A stretch of 64,000 nt of DNA from Gallionellales bacterium 39-52-133 (GTDB taxonomy: Bacteria > Pseudomonadota > Gammaproteobacteria > Burkholderiales > Gallionellaceae): contig NCJL01000005.1 of NCBI GenBank assembly GCA_002278935.1, positions 62,001-126,000 on the forward strand, written 5' to 3'. Positions 36,369 to 45,252 of the stretch are shown here, piece after piece. The first letter of the stretch is position 1. Each line of letters opens with the position of its first letter. Below the pieces are notes generated by a model. The model had not been told where the DNA came from. It made no database searches and saw only the letters and a program-made list of their open reading frames with translations. The position numbers and the translations under genes were made by a program.

Positions 36369-36500
36369 ATTTTGATTTGAGCATCGGGAAATGAATCCGC
36401 GTCCGGCACGGATGCGGGGTGAACAGGGAATTCGAGCAGCACTGCTGCGAGCCTGTGAACGACAATGCGCATGCAGGCGCATTGGCTGGCGAGGATGGCA

Positions 36501-36521
36501 AATTCCCGCCGCCTCCACCAA
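36501..36521 (+). repeat. Duplicate of the tmRNA 3' end (att-like site)
   Basis: The 21 bases 36501-36521 are identical to 36309-36329, covering the T-arm/acceptor 3' strand and CCA end of ssrA. The copies are 192 bases apart. Flanking sequence also repeats imperfectly: TTTTGAT and GGAAATGAATCNGCGTC follow the first terminator (36368-36400) and the second (36560-36590). No integrase or other gene lies between them. The whole 36329-36662 interval is otherwise empty. Confidence 0.85.
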
Positions 36522-36528
36522 TAAACAA

Positions 36529-36560
36529 AAATGCCCAGCCGCAAGGTTGGGCATTTTTGT
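36529..36560 (+). terminator. Second terminator after the duplicated ssrA end
   Basis: The stem AAATGCCCAGCC/GGTTGGGCATTT (36529-36540 with 36545-36556, one G-T pair) has a four-base GCAA loop and is followed by a T-rich tail. Confidence 0.75.
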
Positions 36561-36662
36561 TTTGATCATCCGGAAATGAATCAGCGTCGGGTACGAATGC
36601 AGGAGATCAAGATTGAATACGTTGCAGGAACTGAGCAACCTTCCCTGCTACTTGTGGCTGAT

Positions 36663-36932
36663 TCAAGTTGGTGCAAGGTTAATGTCGATGCTCAAGCCCT
36701 GATTGCCCGGCAACTCGGCCAGCACTTTAATCACCAGATCGAGGGCGGCCTTTGCGCCGCCGCTTTTTACGCTGTAGTGATCTGCACCCGGCATAACGGC
36801 CTGGGCGGACATCGGGATGACGGAGGATTTGCCGCCACCGTTGCCAATGTCATCGGCAAGCAGGTAGTAGCTACGGTAGATTTCTGCACCTTGTGCCGAG
36901 TTGCCGGTGAAACGTAGGGTGGTGGTGATCAT
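36663..36932 (-). CDS. Hypothetical protein
   Basis: An 89-residue protein I do not recognise, starting at the ATG at 36930-36932 with TGGAG seven bases upstream. It has no signal peptide or clear membrane helix; a Gly-rich segment (IGNGGGKSS) lies in the middle and the C-terminal half is a regular hydrophobic/charged pattern (ALDLVIKVLAELPG). It precedes no obvious partner; the CbiX-like gene lies just upstream on the same strand, so the two may be co-transcribed. Confidence 0.6.
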   Translation of the reverse strand: MITTTLRFTGNSAQGAEIYRSYYLLADDIGNGGGKSSVIPMSAQAVMPGADHYSVKSGGAKAALDLVIKVLAELPGNQGLSIDINLAPT

Positions 36933-36985
36933 TTTTTACTCCAGTATTTAAAATAATATCAATTAAAATCAAATAGTTATATATA

Positions 36986-37354
36986 TCAAACCAGGCCGAG
37001 CATCAAGTCTGCCACGCCCTCGTCCGAGCCTAGATAAGCGGCGATGGAAATGGGAATGTGGGGATATTGCAGGCGTTTGATGTCTACTTCGGCGGGTATG
37101 TCTTCTGCCACATGGCGGCCCGCAGACAGAAAATATGGCAGCACCACGACTTCGCTCACACCCGCCTGAATGCAGTGCTCGATGCCATCGGGAATGGACG
37201 GGGTGGCGAGCTCAAGAAATGCAGGGACAACCATGGTAAAGCGCGCGCCGGCTTTGGCTGCCATCACTTCTGCAAGTTGCCTCACTTCATCATTGGAGGC
37301 GGCGCGCCGGCTGCCGTGGGCAACGACGAGTAAAGCGCAATTGTTTGGTGACAT
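36986..37354 (-). CDS. CbiX-like sirohydrochlorin chelatase (short form)
   Basis: The ATG at 37352-37354 follows AGGAG by six bases and is preferred over an upstream ATG. The 122-residue protein matches the small CbiX/SirB family: NCALLVVAHGSRR with the metal-binding His, PAFLELATPSI, and VVVLPYFLSAGRHVAEDIP with a second His. These enzymes insert cobalt or iron into sirohydrochlorin for B12 or sirohaem. It lies close to a B12-binding regulator gene, although a functional link is only inferred. Confidence 0.85.
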   Translation of the reverse strand: MSPNNCALLVVAHGSRRAASNDEVRQLAEVMAAKAGARFTMVVPAFLELATPSIPDGIEHCIQAGVSEVVVLPYFLSAGRHVAEDIPAEVDIKRLQYPHIPISIAAYLGSDEGVADLMLGLV

Positions 37355-37390
37355 ATATTCTCCTGACTGTTTAAGTTTCAATATTTAGGC

Positions 37391-37452
37391 TGGAGCGCCG
37401 ACGTCCCCGTCGGCTTTGTATATTCCAGCCGACGGGGGCGTCGGCGCTCCAA
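37391..37452. repeat. Large palindromic repeat between the CbiX-like and MerR genes
   Basis: The arms TGGAGCGCCGACG-TCCCCGTCGGCT (37391-37415) and AGCCGACGGGG-GCGTCGGCGCTCCA (37427-37451) are almost fully complementary over about 25 bases, with a short AT-rich loop. It is a GC-rich REP/BIME-like hairpin lying between two genes on the same strand, and it could also act as a terminator for the MerR gene, although no T-run follows. Confidence 0.72.
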
Positions 37453-37510
37453 CTTTACATGCAACAAAAACAGCTTATTGGGGCCGTTTCAGACACTTTG
37501 TGCTGGCTAG

Positions 37511-38437
37511 CTATTTCTGATCTCGGGCATGCCATTCACTGAGCCGGGTATGTATATCAGCCAGATTGGGCAGCACATAGACTGATTGCGGCGGTCTGCG
37601 CGCGAGAACCGGGCTATGGCCGCCTGCCCAGATTTCTGTTGTTACCGGTAATTTTTTGCGTAAATCTTCCAGCCCTTGCAGTACCTGGCGCGGGTTCATC
37701 GCCTGGGAAAAGGACAGCGCCACGATATCTGCACGTTGCGCATTGGCGGCATTGACGATTTCCATAATGGGTGTTTGCACGCCCAGCGAAATGCAATTTG
37801 CACCTTCCAGTACAAATATCGCCTCGGCCATTAACAGGCCCAGCCCATGCTGCTCTTGCGGCAGGGTGGTTAACAATATGCGCGGCCTGATTGACTCGGC
37901 AGCGTGCGGGCGCTGCAGCATTGAGATGGCAGTGCGCAACACAGCCTGCACGGATTCGGTGTAGAGATGTTCTTCAAAAATCTGTAGCGTGCCATTGGCC
38001 CAGGCTTCGCCCACCAGCTGATTCAACGGTGCCATAAGTTCAACAATGAAACGTTCAAGTCCCATGCGCGACAAGGATTGCGCCAGGTTGTGGCGCAGTG
38101 TTTCGGCCTGGTGGGCTTTGCATAAATCTACAAAACCTTGCAGCTCGGCGTTCTCTGCCCCGCTTTCTGCTGCCATTTTTATCGCCGGCACCGATTCCTG
38201 GGCAAGCTGCTGTAACTCCTGAACGCTGTAATGGATTATTTTGCCTGGGCGATGCCCCTGATCCAGCAGGCGTTTTAACACGCGCAATTTTTCTACCTGC
38301 TCAAGAGAATAAGCGCGCTCGCCCAGACTATCCCGCATGGGTGCAGGGAAACCATAACGTCGCTCCCATACACGCAAGGCATCCTTGGACAGTCCTGTAT
38401 CTCGTTCAGCCGCACTTATGCTTATTGAAATTGCCAT
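37511..38437 (-). CDS. MerR-family regulator with B12-binding domain (CarH/LitR-like photoreceptor)
   Basis: A 308-residue three-part regulator. The N-terminal MerR helix-turn-helix (residues 1-70) contains SKDALRVWERRYGFPAP. A helical cap domain has Trp-x9-Glu-His (WANGTLQIFEEH), the motif that covers adenosylcobalamin in CarH. The C-terminal cobalamin-binding domain has the Glu-x-His-x2-Gly signature EQHGLG. In this family the AdoCbl-bound tetramer represses DNA in the dark and light breaks it apart. It is divergent from an eight-gene lipid/oxidoreductase set, its likely regulon. Confidence 0.92.
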   Translation of the reverse strand: MAISISISAAERDTGLSKDALRVWERRYGFPAPMRDSLGERAYSLEQVEKLRVLKRLLDQGHRPGKIIHYSVQELQQLAQESVPAIKMAAESGAENAELQGFVDLCKAHQAETLRHNLAQSLSRMGLERFIVELMAPLNQLVGEAWANGTLQIFEEHLYTESVQAVLRTAISMLQRPHAAESIRPRILLTTLPQEQHGLGLLMAEAIFVLEGANCISLGVQTPIMEIVNAANAQRADIVALSFSQAMNPRQVLQGLEDLRKKLPVTTEIWAGGHSPVLARRPPQSVYVLPNLADIHTRLSEWHARDQK

Positions 38438-38553
38438 AATTGATTATTTATGCCTTATAAATAGATGCTTAATTTCATTAAACCTGTCGCATTCTACATT
38501 TTCCGCGCTTAATTCCGCTAGCATTTTGTGATATTAAACGCCTATTTTTACAC

Positions 38554-38600
38554 TTTGTCTAGGACAAACTATTGACATATTGATTTTGATGGACCATGAT
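38554..38600 (+). promoter_or_regulatory. Candidate CarH-type operator and promoter of the lipid-modification operon
   Basis: TTTGTC-TAG-GACAAA (38554-38568) is a perfect six-base inverted repeat lying directly before TTGACA (38572-38577), a 17-base spacer and CATGAT (38595-38600). A further half-site GGACAAA occurs at 38612-38618, beyond the -10. Such overlap fits a repressor that blocks polymerase; the link to the adjacent MerR protein is inference. Confidence 0.5.
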
Positions 38601-38649
38601 TTGCAACAACAGGACAAAAAACCGCAGCAAAATTTAAGGAGTAATCAAT

Positions 38650-39948
38650 ATGAAGATCGCCGTGACAGGTTCAGGAATTTCAGGTTTGTCTTGCGCTTAT
38701 CAACTGGCGCAGGATGGTTACGATGTCACGCTGTTTGAAGCCAATGACTATTTTGGCGGGCATACGCATACGGTGGATGTCACGCTGGATGGCATAAGTT
38801 ACGGTGTGGATACCGGTTTTCTGGTGTTTAACCATAAAACCTACCCCAATCTGGTCAGGCTGTTTGCCGAGCTGGAGGTGGAAACGGTGGCGACCGATAT
38901 GTCATTTTCGGTGAAGCTGCCGCTGGCCCAGCGTACGCTGGAATGGGCGGGGGGCGATCTGGATGCGGTGTTTGCGCAGCGCCGCAATTTGCTGAGCCCG
39001 GGTTTTTATCGCATGTTGCGCGATATTCTGCGCTTCAATCGCGAGGCCACCCGTATGGCTTTGGCATCCCAACAGATGGGGATGCAAGCGTCGCTGGGCA
39101 GCTATCTGCAGCGGGAGCATTACAGCAGTGAATTCCGCAATTGGTATTTGCTGCCGATGGCGGGATGTATCTGGTCTTGCCCAACCGAGCAGATGCTGGA
39201 CTTTCCCGTCTCTTCCTTTGTACGTTTTTGCCACAATCATGGTTTGCTGCAGGTAAGTGACAGGCCGCAGTGGTACACGGTAAAAGGCGGCGCACGCCAC
39301 TATGCCGACAAAATGCTGGCGCAGATTCCGCAAAAATATTTGAATACGCCGGTTAAAGCGGTCACACGTATTTCCCAGGGCAATTTTAGCAAAGTCAAAA
39401 TCGAGACTAACAATGGCGCGCATCTGTTTGACCATGTCGTGATGGCCAGCCATAGCGACCAGACCTTGCGCCTGCTGAGCGATGCAACTCCAGCCGAGAC
39501 CGCAGTGCTGTCGGCCATCAAGTATCAGCCCAACCATGCCGTGCTGCATACCGATAGCAGCTGTCTGCCTGCAAACAAAAATACCTGGTCGGCGTGGAAT
39601 TATGAAAGCGAACAGGGAAACAAGCCCAGCGTGTGCGTGCATTATCTGATCAATCAATTACAGCCTTTGCCGTTCAGGCAGCCGGTGATTGTGTCGCTTA
39701 ATCCTTTGCGCCCTGTCGCAGCGGAATGCGTGATCGACACTTTTGAATATGAGCACCCGGTGTTTGATGAAGCCGCGGTTGCCGCACAGCGCAAGTTGGC
39801 GACGATACAGGGCCAGCGCAACACCTGGTTTGCCGGTGCGTGGACGGGCTATGGTTTTCATGAGGATGGCCTGACTTCCGGCCTGAATGTTGCGCGAGCC
39901 ATAGGCAAGACCATCGCTTACGCGCCGCTGAAGCGCGAAGCCGCCTGA
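38650..39948 (+). CDS. FAD-dependent oxidoreductase (amine-oxidase-like)
   Basis: A 432-residue flavoprotein with GSGISGLSCAYQLAQDGYDV (FAD/NAD fold) at residues 7-26, YFGGHTHTVDV, and a C-terminal FAGAWTGYGFHEDGLTSGL. This is the oxidoreductase that begins the conserved DUF1365-Cfa clusters; related genes are controlled by LitR or by sigma-E/ChrR in other proteobacteria. AAGGAG lies about eight bases before the ATG. Confidence 0.88.
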   Translation: MKIAVTGSGISGLSCAYQLAQDGYDVTLFEANDYFGGHTHTVDVTLDGISYGVDTGFLVFNHKTYPNLVRLFAELEVETVATDMSFSVKLPLAQRTLEWAGGDLDAVFAQRRNLLSPGFYRMLRDILRFNREATRMALASQQMGMQASLGSYLQREHYSSEFRNWYLLPMAGCIWSCPTEQMLDFPVSSFVRFCHNHGLLQVSDRPQWYTVKGGARHYADKMLAQIPQKYLNTPVKAVTRISQGNFSKVKIETNNGAHLFDHVVMASHSDQTLRLLSDATPAETAVLSAIKYQPNHAVLHTDSSCLPANKNTWSAWNYESEQGNKPSVCVHYLINQLQPLPFRQPVIVSLNPLRPVAAECVIDTFEYEHPVFDEAAVAAQRKLATIQGQRNTWFAGAWTGYGFHEDGLTSGLNVARAIGKTIAYAPLKREAA

Positions 39949-39950
39949 AA

Positions 39951-40754
39951 GTGCGCCTCATGAACAGCCTCTTTAATTCGCCGCAGCTTTGTTTGGGCAA
40001 GGTTTATCACAAACGCTTGCGCCCTGCCCTGCATGCCTTTATTTATGGTGTGTATTTCATCCGCTTGCCGCTGCGCGCAATGCAGCAAGCGCCCATCAGG
40101 CTCGCGCTGTTTTCACATAACCGTTTTAATTTGCTGTCGTTTTATGACAGGGATCATGGCGATGGCAGGCAACCTCTGACAGACTGGATCGATGCCCTGT
40201 TGCAAAGTGAAGGTGTCAGCGATGCCGATGGCGAGATCTGGCTGCAAACTTTTCCTCGCGTGCTGGGCTATGTCTTCAATCCCGTGTCGTTCTGGTTTTG
40301 CCATAACAAACAGGGTCAGTTGCGCGCGGTGCTGGCGGAAGTCAGCAACACCTTTGGCGAGCGCCATAGCTATTTGCTGGATACAGGCAGCGTATTGGCC
40401 GAGAGCGCCGAAGTGACGGCACGCAAAATATTTCATGTGTCACCCTTTTGCGCAGTGGAAGGAAAATATCATTTCCGCTTTTTGCGCAGCCAGCAAACAA
40501 TCGGAAGCAAACAGGAAGAACGAACGATTGCGCGCATTGATTATGACGATGACAACGGCCTGCTGTTGCTGACCAGCATCGCCGGCTCGGCGCAGGTGCT
40601 TTCAAATGCCGTGGTCGCCAAAGCGTTTTTTCTGTATCCGCTGATGACCTTTGGCGTCATGGCAAGAATTCACTGGCAGGCGCTCAGGCTATGGCTTAAG
40701 CGAGTGCCATTTTTCAGCAAACCCCTTCCACCTTCACAGGAGATCAGCCGATGA
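39951..40754 (+). CDS. DUF1365 family protein
   Basis: A 267-residue protein with the family features KVYHKRLRPALHAFIYGVYF, RVLGYVFNPVSFWFCHN and KIFHVSPFCAVEGKY. Its activity is unknown; it nearly always sits between a flavin oxidoreductase and a Cfa-like methyltransferase, implying a step in lipid modification. The start may be GTG at 39951 or ATG at 39960; no ribosome site decides. Its stop overlaps the next gene as ATGA. Confidence 0.9.
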   Translation: MRLMNSLFNSPQLCLGKVYHKRLRPALHAFIYGVYFIRLPLRAMQQAPIRLALFSHNRFNLLSFYDRDHGDGRQPLTDWIDALLQSEGVSDADGEIWLQTFPRVLGYVFNPVSFWFCHNKQGQLRAVLAEVSNTFGERHSYLLDTGSVLAESAEVTARKIFHVSPFCAVEGKYHFRFLRSQQTIGSKQEERTIARIDYDDDNGLLLLTSIAGSAQVLSNAVVAKAFFLYPLMTFGVMARIHWQALRLWLKRVPFFSKPLPPSQEISR

Positions 40755-42007
40755 ATACCAAATTGATGCCGCCATCTTTGATGCATCCTGACCAGATTAA
40801 ACTAGGCTTGAAGGCTGAGACAGAATCATTTCGCGCTTACCCCGCGCAAGTTAAATTTATCCTGCAGATGTTGCGCAAGCTGGAATATGGCGCATTGCGC
40901 ATTGAGTTTCCGGACGGCAACAGCGCGCACTTTGGCGACAATTCACACCCGGTTACGCTGACCCTGAAAAACTGGGAAATTTTCAGTGCGTCATTAAAAT
41001 CCGGCGACATTGGTTTTGCCGAAGCTTTTATCGACGGCCACTGGAACAGCGACAACCTGCCCGGCCTGATTGAAATTCTGGTGCGCAACCGCCAGGCGGT
41101 GGAGACGGCTATTTATGGCAGCTGGTGGGGCAGCCTGCTGTATCGCGTGAAGCATTTGTTCAATCGCAATTCCAGAAGCGGCAGCCGCAAAAATATCCAC
41201 GCGCACTACGATATCGGCAATGAATTCTACAAACTGTGGCTGGACCAGTCGATGACCTATTCCAGTGCACTGTTTGCCAATGGCCATGCGGACACTTTGC
41301 ACGCGGGACAAATCGCCAAGTACCAGCGCATATTGCATCAGTTGCAGCTCAAACCCGCTGCGCGCGTGCTGGAAATCGGCTGCGGCTGGGGCGGCTTTGC
41401 CGAGCTGGCCACGCGCTCGGCGGGCGCGCATGTCACAGGTCTGACACTGTCAACCGAACAGCTGGCTTATGCGCACCAGCGTCTGGCGCAGGCCGGCGTG
41501 CGCGACCGGGTGGAGTTGCTGTTGCAGGATTACCGCGACACCGATGGCCAGTTTGATGCGATCGCCTCCATCGAAATGTTTGAGGCGGTGGGCGAGGCCT
41601 ACTGGCCAAGCTACTTTGAGTGCGTGGCGCGCAATCTTAAAACCCAGGGCCGCGCCTGTGTGCAGACCATTGTGATTGCCGATGAGTTGTTTGAGCGTTA
41701 CCGCAAGGGCACGGATTTCATCCAGCAGTATATTTTTCCCGGCGGCATGCTGCCCTCCCCCTCGGTATTTCGCCAGCTGGCGGAAAAACACGGTTTGCGC
41801 GTGGTGAATGAATTCAAGTTTGGCCTGGACTATGCGCGCACGCTGGACGAATGGCGCAAGGCTTTCAACGAGCAGTTGCCGCAGGTCAAAGCACAGGGCT
41901 TTGATGAGCGCTTCCTGCGCACCTGGGAATTTTACCTCGCCTACTGCGAAGCAGGTTTCCGCGCCAAAAGCATTGATGTGATGCAATTTACGCTGGAAAA
42001 AATATGA
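40751..42007 (+). CDS. Cyclopropane-fatty-acyl-phospholipid synthase family methyltransferase
   Basis: A 418-residue Cfa-family enzyme. The bicarbonate/acyl region shows HYDIGNEFYKLWLDQSMTYSSALF, SAM motif I is LEIGCGWGGFAE, and the C-terminal FIQQYIFPGG and TWEFYLAYCEAGF are diagnostic. It would transfer a methylene/methyl group from SAM to unsaturated acyl chains of membrane lipids. In this gene setting it may belong to branched or furan-type lipid formation rather than classic cyclopropanation; that is inference. Confidence 0.92.
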   Translation: MNTKLMPPSLMHPDQIKLGLKAETESFRAYPAQVKFILQMLRKLEYGALRIEFPDGNSAHFGDNSHPVTLTLKNWEIFSASLKSGDIGFAEAFIDGHWNSDNLPGLIEILVRNRQAVETAIYGSWWGSLLYRVKHLFNRNSRSGSRKNIHAHYDIGNEFYKLWLDQSMTYSSALFANGHADTLHAGQIAKYQRILHQLQLKPAARVLEIGCGWGGFAELATRSAGAHVTGLTLSTEQLAYAHQRLAQAGVRDRVELLLQDYRDTDGQFDAIASIEMFEAVGEAYWPSYFECVARNLKTQGRACVQTIVIADELFERYRKGTDFIQQYIFPGGMLPSPSVFRQLAEKHGLRVVNEFKFGLDYARTLDEWRKAFNEQLPQVKAQGFDERFLRTWEFYLAYCEAGFRAKSIDVMQFTLEKI

Positions 42008-42600
42008 AGATGACTGTACCAGCAAGCAGCTTGCGTCGCATCGCCAGCGCCCTGTTGCTGGCGGGCATGCTGCCGTTTGCTGCGCTGCTCTCGAACATCG
42101 CGCTGGCCAATACGGTGCCTGCCCATATACGAAGTGAAGTGCAGCATGCCAGGCTGGCCGGTGAAGGAACGTTTCGCTGGTTTGGTCTGAAAATATATGA
42201 GGCGCAATTATGGGTGGGTGAAAAGGGCTATATTAGCGATTCGCCGTCGGGCGAAAAATTCGCACTGAATCTGCGTTATGCGCGCAGCCTGTATGGCGCA
42301 AAAATCGCCGAAGCCAGCCGCGAGGAAATGCTGAAGCTTGGCCTGGGCACAGAACAGCAGCGCACCCGCTGGCAGGCCAGCATGGAAACACTATTTCCGG
42401 ATGTGGAGGAAGGCACGCAGCTGACCGGCATATATTTGCCCGGGGAAGGCGCGCGTTTCTATGTGGATGGAAAGGCGCTGGGCGATATTCGTGACGCAGA
42501 ATTTGCGCGCGCATTTTTTGCGATCTGGCTCGATGCCAATACCACAGCGCAAAAATTGCGCGCGGCCTTGCTTGCCGGTGCGGCACCGCAACATGACTAA
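42004..42600 (+). CDS. Chalcone-isomerase-like periplasmic protein
   Basis: A 198-residue protein with an N-terminal signal peptide (about 1-36, ending ALA) and a domain beginning GEGTFRWFGLKIYEAQLWV that resembles the chalcone-isomerase fold family found in bacteria. Members are thought to bind fatty acids or act on lipids, with no proven reaction. Both ends overlap the neighbours (ATGA at 42004 and the MFS start at 42593), so it is co-translated. Confidence 0.8.
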   Translation: MKMTVPASSLRRIASALLLAGMLPFAALLSNIALANTVPAHIRSEVQHARLAGEGTFRWFGLKIYEAQLWVGEKGYISDSPSGEKFALNLRYARSLYGAKIAEASREEMLKLGLGTEQQRTRWQASMETLFPDVEEGTQLTGIYLPGEGARFYVDGKALGDIRDAEFARAFFAIWLDANTTAQKLRAALLAGAAPQHD

Positions 42601-43831
42601 GCTCATAGCGTCGTCGTATTTGAGCTACGGCCTGTTTGGACTGCCGCTGGCGATGGTGGCCCTGCCTATCTATGTGTATGTGCCGCAGTTTTATGCGGAA
42701 CAGTTTGGCCTGTCGCTTACCCTGATAGGCACGGCACTGCTGGCGGCGCGCATCCTGGATGCGTTTATCGATCCGCTGATCGGCCTGTGGATAGACGGCT
42801 CAAAAAATAGCCATGGCTATGGCCGTTTTATTCTGATCTCGCTGCCGTTGCTGGTGGCAGGGTTCACACTGTTATTTCACCCGCCCGCCATGGGCCAGGA
42901 TGAGGTGATGCTCTGGTTCATTATTTCACTGATCATGGTTTATGCGGGTTTCAGCCTTGCGACCATTGCTTATCAAAGCTGGGGCGCCGCGCTCACGCAG
43001 GCACTTGCCGAACGTTCGCGCCTCTCTGCCACGCGTGAAGGTTTTGGGTTGCTGGGTGTGATCCTGGCAGCCTCGCTCTCCGGCATCATCGGCCTGAGCG
43101 GCCTGACGGTTATTTTTATTGTGACGCTACTCGTCAGCGCTGCGTTATTGCTGAAGAAGTCTCCCCATCCCGGGATTGCAGAGCCTGTGCATATCGGCAT
43201 GTCGTCGCTGCTTGAACCTTTTCATAACGCAAAATTCCGCTGGCTGTTTGCCGTCTTTATCGTCAATGGCATTGCAGCGGCGATACCCGCCACGCTGTTT
43301 TTATTTTTCGCCAAGGATCAACTGCAATTGGCGCAATACTCCGGCTTGTTTCTGGTGCTGTATTTTGTGGCCGCTGCCGCTTCTATGCCCTTATGGGTAG
43401 CGTTGGCGAAGCGTTTCGGCGAAGCGCGCGCCTGGCTGATGGCGATGCTGCTGGCTGTGCTGGCGTTTATCTGGGCGTATGGACTATCGGCGGGTGATGC
43501 CGTGCCGTTTGCCATTATTTGCATACTGTCGGGCCTGACTCTCGGTGCCGATCTCGCCTTGCCACCGGCATTGCTGGCCGCTGTCATCGGCCGTGCCGGT
43601 CACAGCGGTTTGCGCGAAGGTGCTTATTTCGGCGCATGGAACTGGGCTACCAAAATCAATCTGGCGCTGGCGGCCGGTATTTCCCTGCCGCTTCTGTCAT
43701 GGCTGGGTTATGTACCTGGCATTGACAGCAATGGCAGCGACGCGCTGTCGGTGGCCTACGCCTTGCTTCCCTGTTTGCTTAAACTCGCCGCGGCCGGAAT
43801 ATTGCTGCGTGCGCCGTTGCGTGATTTATAA
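42593..43831 (+). CDS. MFS transporter, GPH (sugar:cation symporter)-like
   Basis: The ATG at 42593 lies inside the end of the previous gene and begins MTKLIASSYLSYGLFGLP; the longer open frame upstream is an overlap. The 412-residue protein has about twelve hydrophobic helices and the GPH-type first loop AARILDAFIDPLIGLWID. It is a fixed member of this cluster in related bacteria; the cargo is unknown and may be a lipid or a precursor. Confidence 0.87.
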   Translation: MTKLIASSYLSYGLFGLPLAMVALPIYVYVPQFYAEQFGLSLTLIGTALLAARILDAFIDPLIGLWIDGSKNSHGYGRFILISLPLLVAGFTLLFHPPAMGQDEVMLWFIISLIMVYAGFSLATIAYQSWGAALTQALAERSRLSATREGFGLLGVILAASLSGIIGLSGLTVIFIVTLLVSAALLLKKSPHPGIAEPVHIGMSSLLEPFHNAKFRWLFAVFIVNGIAAAIPATLFLFFAKDQLQLAQYSGLFLVLYFVAAAASMPLWVALAKRFGEARAWLMAMLLAVLAFIWAYGLSAGDAVPFAIICILSGLTLGADLALPPALLAAVIGRAGHSGLREGAYFGAWNWATKINLALAAGISLPLLSWLGYVPGIDSNGSDALSVAYALLPCLLKLAAAGILLRAPLRDL

Positions 43832-43931
43832 GTAAATTCAATGACTTGAATTGTCTTTGCTATTATTGTAAGTATTTGATTATATTGAATATTTTTACAT
43901 AACTTAAGACATCAATAACAAGGAGAATATC

Positions 43932-44468
43932 ATGAACTATGCAGCTATCATCGCGGCAATTCTGGCCGTTGCTTTGCTCAGCAGTTGCGCATCAAAAGTT
44001 GAACCTTCACATTATGCCAGCGAAAAACCCGTGCTCGATTTGCAACAGTATTTCAATGGCACGCTGGATGCCTGGGGTATTTTTCAGGATCGTTCCGGCA
44101 AGGTGGTCAAGCGCTTTACCGTGGTGATGAAGTGCACTTGGGTGGGTGATGTCGGCACGCTGGATGAAGATTTCACCTATTCCGATGGCACTACCCAAAA
44201 ACGTATCTGGACGCTGCGCAAAGTTGCGCCCGACCGCTATATCGGCACAGCATCTGATGTTGTGGGTGAGGCAATCGGCATTACCTCGGGCAATGCACTG
44301 AACTGGAAATATGTGCTGGCGCTGCCGGTGGACGGAAAAGTATACAACATGAATTTCGACGACTGGATGTTTCTGGTGGATGACCGCGTGATGCTGAACC
44401 GCGCGGCGATGAGCAAGTTTGGCATTTCGTTTGGTGAAGTGAGCCTGTCGTTTACCAAACGTCCCTGA
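43932..44468 (+). CDS. DUF3833 family lipoprotein
   Basis: A 178-residue lipoprotein with a lipobox LLSSC (Cys19) and the DUF3833 core LQQYFNGTLDAWGIFQDRSGKVVKRF. AAGGAGAATATC precedes the ATG. The 100 bases before it are AT-rich and may carry a separate promoter. The family's function is unknown; it belongs to the same conserved cluster. Confidence 0.9.
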   Translation: MNYAAIIAAILAVALLSSCASKVEPSHYASEKPVLDLQQYFNGTLDAWGIFQDRSGKVVKRFTVVMKCTWVGDVGTLDEDFTYSDGTTQKRIWTLRKVAPDRYIGTASDVVGEAIGITSGNALNWKYVLALPVDGKVYNMNFDDWMFLVDDRVMLNRAAMSKFGISFGEVSLSFTKRP

Positions 44469-44484
44469 GCGCGGGATAAATATA

Positions 44485-45252
44485 ATGAATCCCAAAATAA
44501 GTGACTGGCACAACAAGCGCGTATGGGTGATAGGCGCATCCACCGGCATCGGTGCCGAAACAGCCCGCCTGCTGCTGGAAAACGGCGCGCGTGTCGCGCT
44601 TTCTGCGCGCCGTGTCGATGCGCTGAAAGCCGTGGCTAAGGGGCGCGAACATGCACTGGTTGTGCCGCTTGATATAGTGGACCATGCCAGCGTCCTTTCC
44701 GCACGGGATACGATCAGGCAACAATGGCAGAGCATAGATCTGGTGCTGGTGGTTGCGGGTACCTATAACGAAATGCGCGCCGACACCTTTGATCTGGCCG
44801 TTGCCAATCAACTGCTCGATATGAATATACACGGTGTATTCAATTGCCTCGATGCGGTATTGCCGGGTCTACTGGCGCAAGGCAGCGGTGGCATTGGTAT
44901 CGTCGCATCGGTCGCGGGCTTCAGGGGTTTGCCCAAGGCACTGGTATACGGCCCCAGCAAAGCGGCGCTGATTAACTTGTGCGAATCGCTGTATCTGGAT
45001 CTGCGTCCGCGCGGCATTGCGGTTTATCTGATCAACCCTGGATTTGTCGAGACACCGTTGACTGCGGCGAATGATTTCAGGATGCCAGCACTGATTTCTG
45101 CCCGCACTGCGGCGCGGGAACTGGTGCGCGGCCTTGAGCGCGGCGAGTTTCATATTCACTTTCCGCGGCGCTTTACCAACTGGATGCGTGTGGCACGGCT
45201 GTTGCCCTATCGCGTATACTTTTGGCTGATACGCAAAGGGACAGGTTTATGA
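44485..45252 (+). CDS. Short-chain dehydrogenase/reductase
   Basis: A 255-residue SDR with cofactor loop GASTGIGAETA (about 14-24), the active-site Tyr/Lys in YGPSKAAL, and a C-terminal hydrophobic segment that could attach it to the membrane. Clusters of this kind include an SDR at this position. Its stop overlaps the next ATG (ATGA at 45249-45252). Confidence 0.9.
   Translation: MNPKISDWHNKRVWVIGASTGIGAETARLLLENGARVALSARRVDALKAVAKGREHALVVPLDIVDHASVLSARDTIRQQWQSIDLVLVVAGTYNEMRADTFDLAVANQLLDMNIHGVFNCLDAVLPGLLAQGSGGIGIVASVAGFRGLPKALVYGPSKAALINLCESLYLDLRPRGIAVYLINPGFVETPLTAANDFRMPALISARTAARELVRGLERGEFHIHFPRRFTNWMRVARLLPYRVYFWLIRKGTGL

Noticed and set aside
36264-36638. Minus-strand open frames with LLVEAAGIEPAS over the tmRNA 3' end and its duplicate
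   Set aside because: They are antisense translations of the tmRNA acceptor/T-arm sequence and its repeat, with no ribosome site or conserved protein features.
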